42,971 nt of DNA from Phaeoceros laevis (taxonomy: Eukaryota; Anthocerotophyta; Anthocerotopsida; Notothyladales), in contig JBNGIQ010008881.1 in NCBI GenBank assembly GCA_049999765.1, forward strand, positions 48,082 through 91,052. Direction: 5' to 3'. Below the pieces are notes generated by a model that made no database searches, was not told where the DNA came from, and saw only the letters and a program-made list of their open reading frames with translations. The translations under genes and the position numbers were made by a program. Of the stretch, positions 33,026 through 41,435 are shown piece after piece. Position 1 is the first letter of the stretch. Each line of letters opens with the position of its first letter.

Positions 33026-33646
33026 TGTGCTAGGGGCTACTTCCAGCCGTTTATGAGGAAAACTGCTGCATCGCCCTACTTGACGCTGAGCTGGTAGGGT
33101 ATGCTTTTATCAAGGGTCTCAACGGCTCCATGAGAGCATCCGCCATTCTGTTCATGTTCACTTCAACCCTGTACGAATGTGCGCACCAGGAGGCCTCCGC
33201 TGCCGGAGGGAGCTCCAGAGATTGACATTTGCGCAGCTTCTCAGCTTCTCCTTGCAGTCAGCCAAATAGAATTGTCGTCGTCACGTCATTGCCCCTTCCA
33301 GGACGCAGTATTTCCTGCATTCATAGGCCTTGATGGACCTGGTACGTCCGCCAGGGCAAATTTCTGTTCTTCCCGCAAGGTGCTACTTCGCGCATAGGAA
33401 GGGCACTCCCTACAAATACTGAGTGGAAGTACGAAGGACCACGAGGGTTGGTAGACACCACTGGCAGCCTGGCAGCCAAAACTTGCTTCCAGGAGCCACG
33501 GGATAAAGTCAGGTTGTATAACAACATTCGCTCTCGCTTTTCACAAGATACTCTACCTACTTTTACTTGCATTCGCCCACGCTCTTGGCAGACGTTTTCA
33601 AAGAGCAACTCCCAGTGCCTCTTTGCCGCCAGTCCGCATTTGCACC
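33026..33646. promoter_or_regulatory. Divergent upstream region between PPR (-) and MCM10 (+)
   Basis: 621 bp between the two start codons; it must carry both promoters unless the PPR 5' UTR extends further. I could not pick out TATA boxes with confidence. Confidence 0.45.
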
Positions 33647-34945
33647 ATGGCCAACGCTAGCCACGCCAGAGCGGGGCCGGGTGATGGAGAACATGGCAGC
33701 GAAGACGATGGATTGGATCTTTTGCTGGGGCTTATGGAGGCTGAGGAAGTGCCTGACAGCCCGCGTCCTCCTCCATCCAGGGAGGCTGGGAGTGAAGGCA
33801 AGGCAAGCGAGAAGCAGATTGCAACACTTGGATACTGTTCTGACGAGGAGAGGCCGAAGTCATCGAAGCCCGTAAGTATGGCGGCGTTCAAGACCGTGGT
33901 TGGTACTTCACTCACGGAGGTCAAAGCCGTGAAGCAAGGCGAGGCAGCTATGATCAAGGTGGAGGCAGGCGGAGGTGATGTGGAGAAGCATTCCGGGTTG
34001 AGGATCAAGGACCGGCTAGTGTCCTGCGTGGAGCTATCTGCCAAGTTCTCTGATCTGAGGTTCCTCCGCTTGCAGAGCATGAAATCTGCAATGATGCGGG
34101 AGAAGATCAAAGGCGCCTGGGCCACCATTGGCATAGTTGCAGAGAAAGCTAATCCAAAATTGAGCTCTGCGGGGAAGAATTTCGTGGTCTGGAAGCTCTC
34201 ATCCTTGGACGGGACTGTAATTTCCCTGTTCTTATTCGGGGAGGCTTACAACCAGCACTGGAAGCTGCCTGCAGGGAGCATGGTTGCCGTGTTCAATGCC
34301 AAGACCAGGCAGGAGCAACCTAGAGATCTGAGTCTGAGTGTCTTCAGCCGTGCGCATGTGCTGAAGATAGGAACGTCCATGGACTACAGCATTTGCAAGG
34401 GCACTAAGAAAGACGGCACCGCTTGCACAGTGGTGCTTGACAGGAGGCAGGGAGAGCACTGCCATTTCCACGCCGCGGAAGCCCTGAGGAAGCTCAAGAC
34501 AGTCAGGGTGGAACTGCGTGGAGGAAAGGTTATCAACCCCTTTTTGCAGAGAAACAAGACAGGACCCCCAATGATGGCTAACAATCCGGAGGAGCCTCCG
34601 CCCGAAAAGAAAAAGCAGGCCAAATACCTCTCATCTACCGCCTTGAAGAAATTCCTGAACAACTCGGAGAAGGTCTCCACTACCGGACATTTGCAAGGCA
34701 AGAGGCTGCTGACCTTTCTTTCAGAAGTGCCAGATGGCAAAGAGCAGACGGCTTCGAAGAAAGGGAGGAAGCTGAATGCAGGGCATCCGAGGACCCCTCT
34801 CGGAGAGAAGACTGTCAACGTGAGTGCACCGGCTCCAACTCTGGCGGCCAAGATCCCGAAGGTGATGGAGCTGGACTTGGACAGCTCGGATGATGTGGCT
34901 TTGCATCCTATGCTTTTTTCTGGCAACCATGTTGGCCATCAATAA
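33647..34945 (+). CDS. MCM10: MCM10 DNA replication factor
   Basis: 432 aa plus TAA from ATG 33647 in strong context (CACCATGG); the frame is open upstream but without ATG. MCM10 binds the CMG helicase and single-stranded DNA and is needed for origin firing. An acidic N-terminus is followed by the OB-fold core (about 118-225: RIKDRLVSCVELSAKFSDLR, WATIGIVAEK, FVVWKLSSLDGTVISLFLFG, HWKLPAGSMVAVFNAK). The zinc finger is C-x9-C-x11-C-x2-H (about residues 250, 260, 272, 275, in CKGTKKDGTAC...CHFH). A basic linker and a Ser/Asp-rich tail follow. This is the compact plant arrangement, lacking the long vertebrate C-terminal domain. Intronless here. Confidence 0.93.
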   Translation: MANASHARAGPGDGEHGSEDDGLDLLLGLMEAEEVPDSPRPPPSREAGSEGKASEKQIATLGYCSDEERPKSSKPVSMAAFKTVVGTSLTEVKAVKQGEAAMIKVEAGGGDVEKHSGLRIKDRLVSCVELSAKFSDLRFLRLQSMKSAMMREKIKGAWATIGIVAEKANPKLSSAGKNFVVWKLSSLDGTVISLFLFGEAYNQHWKLPAGSMVAVFNAKTRQEQPRDLSLSVFSRAHVLKIGTSMDYSICKGTKKDGTACTVVLDRRQGEHCHFHAAEALRKLKTVRVELRGGKVINPFLQRNKTGPPMMANNPEEPPPEKKKQAKYLSSTALKKFLNNSEKVSTTGHLQGKRLLTFLSEVPDGKEQTASKKGRKLNAGHPRTPLGEKTVNVSAPAPTLAAKIPKVMELDLDSSDDVALHPMLFSGNHVGHQ

Positions 34946-35745
34946 CAAAGATGCTGGGAAGTGGTTCACAACACTTCCACTTAGGTTCACTCCCTTTATC
35001 ATGTAAGCTCCACCCATTTATCTGCTGGGAAAATGCTGGAAAACTAGGTCCAGCTGCTTCCTGGGAATGAAGCCCGCCAAGGTCCTGAACTTAGAGAAAT
35101 CACCGTTTTGATGCAGTCTAGCTTTGCACTTCAAGCCATTCTCGCCTGCTGTGGACACATTTTCTAATAAGCCTCGCGAGTTTTTCACGAACACGTCAGA
35201 AGACACTAAAGTTTCAAATCTGCCGCCAAACTTTATGGCGCCATTTTAACTTTGTAAATTCTGTACAAACAGATTACGGTCTAGGTGCCATGTTTTCGCC
35301 GGACTTGAAGCTTAACTTGTTACGGATGCCGGAAGGGCTCGAGCCTTGAATCTAAACTTTATCAGGGACATCCCGGAAGGGCAATACCTCCTACTACACC
35401 AGCACATGCCTGTAAGAGGAATACAAATGTAGCACAGTCCGCCGCATGAAGACCTTCCTGCTGCATACTACTTTGAGACCAAGGGCTTCTTTGCCTATCC
35501 CTTGTGCAATCATAGATGCACAACACTTCTGGTTGGAAGAGGTCAAACACGCCCACTACATTACCACGCTTTCCCTAAATAACAACCAAGCTGCAGCGTA
35601 CAGTTGTACCATCCCATGTTTCTAGAACAGCTACCTAGCCACCTCGCTGTGTTTCCTCCCACCCAGCAGTTATCCTTTTACGACCCCTGAACGCAGCTGC
35701 CTGCCCTGCTGTACAGCACCAGTAATTGTACAAGCAATCGTAAAA
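34946..35745. other. MCM10 3' flank and spacer
   Basis: Contains GGGAATGAAGCCCGCCAAGG (35063-35082), matching a segment 3' of the gene at 29.3 kb. Otherwise nothing recognised. Confidence 0.55.
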
Positions 35746-36462
35746 CTGTCTGCTAAAATCAGGCCTTCCTGCTCCATCCTTGTACACAATGTGTGGACCT
35801 GGGGACCGAGCCCGTGCTCAGCACACCCATTTTATCTTGGCAGTCCATGCTACCGCATCCCTTGTGCCCAGACTGTCAAACAGCTTGCGTGCATGTTCCA
35901 ATTGGCCACATTTTGCATACACAATATTGTTCACGAGGCAAGTTCCCAGTACTGCGTCACACTCAAGTAGTCCTCTTTTTACAATCACTGTATGCAGCTG
36001 CTTGCCCTGCGGTAGAGCCCCACCACTTGCACAAGTGGTGGGGCTAAAACATATGTAGCACGGTCTGCTAAAATCAGGCCTTCCAGCCCAATACTTGTAC
36101 ACAATGTAAGCCATAGGGACCAAGCCGGTGCTCAGCGCCAAAGTGACTGCCTGGGAACCGAGCCCTTCAAGAGGCAAGCAAATGTAAAACTGTCTGCTGA
36201 AGTCAGGCCTTCCTGCTCCATCCTTGCATACAATGGGACTGCCTGGGACCCCCCTGCCATTTATCAGGGCAGTCCAGGTTACCGCATCCCTTGTGGTCCA
36301 GCTTTGTCCTCTTTTTACAATCCCTGAATGCAGCTGCCTGCCCTGCTGCAGCACACCAGCACTTCCACAGTTTTCAGTAGGCAAACATACGTAACAGTGT
36401 TTCATACATGTCACTACATTCCTTATGGCCGTACTGTCAAAAACCCTGCCTGCATCCTCCAA
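35746..36462 (-). pseudogene. Decayed PLS-class PPR copy built of three repeated modules
   Basis: One frame is open for about 214 codons (36462-35818), but it reads through degraded PPR text. Blocks such as VLQQGRQLHSGIVKRGQ, RDAVTWTALINGRG, GALPQGKQLHTVIVKRGLL, VYAKCGQLEHARKLFDSLGT and RDAVAWTA are recognisable PLS-type PPR motifs. They are separated by repeats of AGRPDFSRQFYIC. At DNA level the module beginning CTGCTAAAATCAGGCCTTCC appears near 35751, 36066 and 36194. An ALLQ/GALPQ-type block is also repeated three times. No start, no complete motif spacing and no DYW domain were seen, so this is a relic. Confidence 0.75.
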
Positions 36463-37424
36463 TTCCCCACAGTTTCCTTACATGTCCACCAGGCAGGTGC
36501 AAGCAAAAGAGTTTTTATTTAGACTGAATGCCACTCTCCATCGAATCAGCGTGCACTGTCCAGCAGACACAGGCCACCATTTACTAAAGTCTCCTGGCAA
36601 ATCAAAAGCTTTAACAACGTTGTCAAAGCTAGTAGACAGGGTTCACTTCCACCCTCCGTCAATGCATCTACACATGAAAAAATTTCCACGCTTATGCCAC
36701 AAGTTACTACCCAAGGGAGGAGGGTACCTTCGGGTATCCATCTTCCCTGGGCGTGGTGCTGAGTACCTACATGTGGTGCAAGGGTACCGGAACATGGAGT
36801 AGAAGCATATGGACGTGGTGCAGGGATGCGGGGAAGAGGGGGTACTTGGATACTCCTTTAGGGTGTAGGCGTACTGTACGCTTGTGCATGAGGTTTGTGA
36901 GCTATGTGCTGAGATTTGTGGAGAATGAAATGGTATGATGGTATGATGCATGCATGGATATTATTTTCAAAAAACAAACTTTGAGAAGGAATAGGGTGAC
37001 ACTTCATGGTGAGAAGCAAGCTTAATTTTTGTGAAGGATGCATGAGAAGTGAAAGGCGGTCCGGATGGTAAGTGGGTAGAGGGGTCACGCTCACTTGTTG
37101 AATTGTACCAAAGATAGTATATTGTAGTTCATTTATTTATAATTCATTGGTGACACTCAAGGCTAAGTGACACCAAGTAGACTAACCTATAAGGTAGTGT
37201 GAAGAAGAAGTTCATTCTAGAGTTTGGTTGGGCAAGAAGCCACACGTGAAATGTGCAAGGCATACGTGACATGAACACACTTTGCACACGTTCTCTATGA
37301 GGAATATGTGCGATCTCTATGAGGAATATGTGCGACTTCGTCGTAGGCATCTAGACACTAGGCACGAATATGTGTGTATGTATTATTTCTACAAATTGTC
37401 TAGCAAATGGAGCCAGGGCCCTCT

Positions 37425-37710
37425 AACACTTACTACAAATGAGCCAGGCCCCTCTATCCACTTACTCACATAACTAGGGTAACTAGTCTAATAAATTTTA
37501 GCTATCATAATTAAGTCCTACCTAAGTCCGGCAAAATGAGCCATGCCCCTCTACTCACTTATTCATCTAACTAGGCTAACTAATTTAACTAGCATAACTA
37601 GTTTAACTATCTTAACCAAGTAGGACAAAAGAGCCAAGCCCCTCTACCCACTTACTCATCTAACTTGGCTAACAAATCTAACTAAGCTAACCACTTCAAC
37701 TATTCTTATT
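37425..37710. repeat. Degenerate ~110-bp tandem repeat, TAACTAG-rich
   Basis: The phrase GAGCCA(G/T/A)GCCCCTCTA(T/C)(C/T)CACTTA followed by runs of CTAACTAG(G)CTAACTA(A/G) occurs three times (about 37440, 37540 and 37630) with decreasing similarity. A GTCCTAC(C/T)TAAGTCCGGCAAA phrase recurs at 37.52 and 37.98 kb. Confidence 0.8.
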
Positions 37711-39716
37711 AAGTATTTTTAAGTATGTTATCCCCCTTTTTTACTTTCTTCTTTTGTTATTTTCTTTTCTTACAAACAACCAAATGTGCATACAAAGATC
37801 GATCTAGGGATGGATAGTTTTTTCCAACTACAAACATATTCATCTGCCAGCTAATGAGCGATGCAGTCTACGGACTACACCCCTCATTAGTCCACATCAA
37901 GTGGTAGCGCGCCCAATTCCCATGAAGAGTCGTCCCGGCGTGTCCGCCCCCCTTCTACTACTATTCTAACTAAGTCCTACTTAAGTCCGGCAAATGAGTT
38001 AGGTAGATGACGGCTACTGCTTGCAAGCAAGAAAACAAGTAGGTGGGCTGTTGGTTCTAGAACATCACTCAACATTTTAAAAGAAAAACATATATTTGAA
38101 TCGCATGGTAAACTCGAGAGATGCTAGTGCGAAGCATGTTGGCCCATACAGTCCTATAATCCTACTTGAGCTAGCTAAATCCATTGTTGTCACCTAGGTG
38201 AAGTTCGTGATTTAGTCTGTACAAGCCTTGGAAGGAAGAAGAAAGAAGGAAGAAGAGGGTTTAAATAGACTAGAGTACATGGAGGAATAATGATATGTAT
38301 ATATATTGGTGTATTTATAATGCCGCGTTCCCTTTTTTAAAATTTGAGCTTACATAGGTGTTAGAGGAGGTGAGTGGTTAGGATAACTAACTAGACCTTC
38401 CCATCCTACGGCACGACGCCTACCGAGACATCTGTATCCTGAAACTATAGGGAGGGTCTAGTTCTTTGTGTCTTCCTCGAGCGGACCATATGCGAGGAAC
38501 CTGATGTCACTTGAGTCGCGCCCTCTTACTTGAGTATCTCTCTCTCAAAAGAATCACAATAGATATTCGTACAAATCAATCATGATCCAATGGACGGTTG
38601 TGTTTCTTGGTCGTGCTTTCGCAATCGTGCCTTCCGATCCTACTTATCTGTCATCTATCTCTCTCCTCGAATCTTTGACGGTGACAAGGTTTTGGGAGAT
38701 CTGCCGTGTTTCAAAGGTGTTAAGCTCTGTGCTGTATTCCGGAGGGCAAAACCACAGCTGGTTGGAGCTAGTGGTGGCCGTGTTTGGAGGAAGTCCTCTG
38801 AGTTTACTCTCTCAGCCTTTCTGCGTGAAGTCGGGACACCAGGTGGGCTGACCTTCTTCATATTCCGAGTCGACTCCGGACCTGATGTCCTGTTTTTAGT
38901 TAGCATTGAGAGAGTCAGGATTCCAGTCATCTGTCAACTGAAACTACATTTATGTGGTGAATGGGCTGGTTGCTGAGGGAACTACCAACCCGCATAAAAT
39001 GTACCAAAGGTACTTGGACCAAGAGGAAAGCAATTTTCGCATCCTAGAAGCATGCATGTGGAAATGGTTGTGTGAGTCTTATGGTGGCTTACCTTGCAGC
39101 CGCAAAAAGAATTTCCAAATAAATGGTCCAACGGATAGTGTGTTCCTTCATCGTGCTGAATAAACGCACCACACCTTGCTCATTGTCGAAATGAACGGGG
39201 TGAGATACATTCCTAATTAATTAACAGCCGTTATGTCAATCTGCATTATTGGTGCAAGATCAGCAGGTTGGTATTGATGTCGGAGGATCATCACAAGTGG
39301 ATGTAGATGCGGGTGGTGAGCCTGCAATAGATCACGGCCAGCTAGGAGACAATGGTGATGTTGGTAACCCCGACTAGGTGTCAACTAGGAAACGAAAGGA
39401 ATCCCCAACAATAAAGGTAGCAGGGCACCCCCAACATGGAGGAAACTGACTGCCCGGACGAATAATGCCTTAGCCATGTTGCACAGAATAGAGATAGATG
39501 GATAGATAGTAGTCCGAAGTGTATCATGAGACTTGCATGCGCATGGACTGCATTATTGGGTGCACTTAATTTTTATTATTTGCGTGTGAGATCCAGTATT
39601 GTTTTCTCGGCCCGCATGTACATGGAGCTGCACATAAAGTAAGTCACCATTGTAGTAAAAATAAAAACCCATGGTCGTTGGGACCATGTCCACTTTACCC
39701 TGTACTATAAAAAAAG

Positions 39717-39925
39717 ACACCTCAGCTAGCGCAGTACGTTCCCTTATGCTCCACTACCTCAGCTAGCGCAGCCCGTTCCCTTATGCTCCACTACTTGCTG
39801 CGAATCATAAAATTATCTCAAAACGTTGTTTTTTTTTAAGTTTCTAATACCTCAACCTGCTCATGCTAAAAAATCTTATGCTCCACTACTTGCTGCGAAT
39901 CATAAAATTATCTCAAAATGTTAAT
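39717..39925. repeat. Overlapping short direct repeats
   Basis: CCTCAGCTAGCGCAG(T/C)(A/C)CG followed by TTCCCTTATGCTCCACTAC occurs twice in a row (39719 and 39765 on). CTTATGCTCCACTACTTGCT followed by GCGAATCATAAAATTATCTC occurs at about 39780 and 39876. Non-coding. Confidence 0.85.
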
Positions 39926-39937
39926 TTGATTTGCTTG

Positions 39938-40125
39938 CAATAAATACCATGTTAATTTGACTAAAAAATTTCCACGTACTAATTGGAGCCTGTGTCCACT
40001 GCAATAAATACCATGTTAATTTGATTTGCTTGCAATAAATACCATGTTAATTTGANNNNNNNNNNTACCATGTTAATTTGATTTGCTTGCAATAAATACC
40101 ATGTTAATTTGATTTGCTTGCAGAA
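39938..40125. repeat. 31-bp tandem repeat with a 10-N gap
   Basis: CAATAAATACCATGTTAATT followed by TGATTTGCTTG is repeated in tandem across a 10-N gap (40056-40065). The 16 bases before and after the gap (TACCATGTTAATTTGA) are identical, so copy number here is uncertain. Confidence 0.9.
40056..40065. other. Assembly gap (10 N)
   Basis: Ten Ns inside a 31-bp tandem array; 16 identical bases flank it. Confidence 0.99.
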
Positions 40126-40537
40126 CTTCTCGGCTCTTATGGCACCAGTCTTGGTTGATACGCCAGTCTTGGTTGATATGTACATCTGCTTGTTTTGGTA
40201 ACTTCTTGACTTCTTGTGTCATGTATGGGGGTGTAGTACTTCTTGACTTCTTGTGATGATGTTCTCAATGGAAATATAGTGCTATATTGCATTAAACTAG
40301 TTTACAATCCTCTCCTCCCTAAAGCTAGTACAACTATGAATAGTTTAATCCCATTGGGATCGACTTGAGCCCACTAAAAGAGTAGAGAATATCTAGAAAT
40401 CATAAAGAAGGGACTATCTCGTGTCTTCCATGTGCAATGAACCCCGAAATGATCAGAGGCAGTTGTATAGATACATGGTCCAATCAGCCATTGTGTTCCA
40501 TCGTCGTGCCTTCGTAGTGCCTTCAACTATCTTTCTC

Positions 40538-40905
40538 CAAGGGATCACAATGGACAATCGTATGAACATGTATTGTCTTCCTCCAATAGGCCATACAGAA
40601 CAATATTGAGAGAGGCCTATTAACAGTAAGTGTCATTTGGACAATCGTATAAACATGTATTGTCTTCTTCCAATAGGCCATACAGANNNNNNNNNNCCAT
40701 ACAGAACGATATTGAGAGAGGCCTATTAACAGTAAGTGTCATTGTGATGCGCATAACTGGTGAACCCTACTTTATTAAGTTGGATTCAATTATACTTTTG
40801 AGTTGCCTTCTTCCAATAGACCATAACGAACGATATTGGGAGAGGACTATTGAGAAAGAACTATGTACGGCAAGTGTCATTGTGATGCGTGACTGGTGGA
40901 CCCTC
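40538..40905. repeat. ~90-bp tandem repeat family with a 10-N gap
   Basis: GGACAATCGTATGAACATGT, CTTCCTCCAATAGGCCATAC and GAGAGAGGCCTATTAACAGT recur at about 40551, 40638 and (partly) 40697-40745, with a more diverged copy at 40806-40890. The gap is at 40687-40696, and the 9 bases on either side (CCATACAGA) match. Confidence 0.88.
40687..40696. other. Assembly gap (10 N)
   Basis: Ten Ns inside a ~90-bp repeat; 9 identical bases flank it. Confidence 0.99.
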
Positions 40906-41089
40906 TGCCTACTTGTCGGCTAGCCATTGTGTCCTCAACCATGAAGGAATGAATTCTAGCCGTTGCTTCCTCAATCATGACTGAATGAATTCCAGTGTAG
41001 TGCTCGAATCCAAGCACTACATACGCTACATCAAGGAGCAACTTGGAACTCTCTAGCCACTTAGAGTTTGCCTAATTAAGACTCATTTA

Positions 41090-41285
41090 ATCTAACCGGA
41101 AACAAACTAAACTAGCCTATCTAGTGTCTGTCTAGCTAGCCTAACTAAAAAGCAAATTAAACTAGCGTAGTTAACCTAACTAGAAGCAAATTAAACTAGA
41201 CCTAGCTAATGTGTGCCTAACTAGCCTAAGGGCTAAACACAAACTAAACTAGTTAGCCTGCCTAGTTGTGCCTAACCAACCATGA
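41090..41285. repeat. CTAG/TTAAACTAG-rich degenerate repeat
   Basis: AAGCAAATTAAACTAG and CTAGCCTAACTA phrases are repeated several times with variation. It resembles the 37.5-kb array and the 18.4- and 19.5-kb CTAG tracts. It lies just beyond the 3' end of the C3H62-like gene. Confidence 0.75.
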
Positions 41286-41435
41286 TATGTGCTTTCATTG
41301 TTAATTTTGAAGTTGTCGGCCATTGTCAATGCTATTTCTATATCCCTCCTCTATTTTTGACTCTTGCAAATGTTTTAGGTGTCAAGTGCCTTTAGGTGTC
41401 CTCGTTGCCACCTACCAGACACACACGCATATGTA

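Larger units (their letters stand above)
36463..41435. other. 5-kb AT-rich repeat region without a supportable gene
   Basis: Composition falls sharply in GC relative to the flanking genes. It holds several tandem arrays, two 10-N gaps and CTAG-rich DNA (listed separately). The longest open stretch, 38590-38976, includes KSSEFTLSAFLREVGTPGGL and FFIFRVDSGPDVLFLVSIER, but it overlaps another frame and is not recognisable. No transposase, reverse transcriptase or LTR pair could be identified. Confidence 0.6.

Noticed and set aside
36463-41435. LTR retrotransposon
   Set aside because: No pair of long terminal repeats, primer-binding site or reverse transcriptase/integrase motif could be found.
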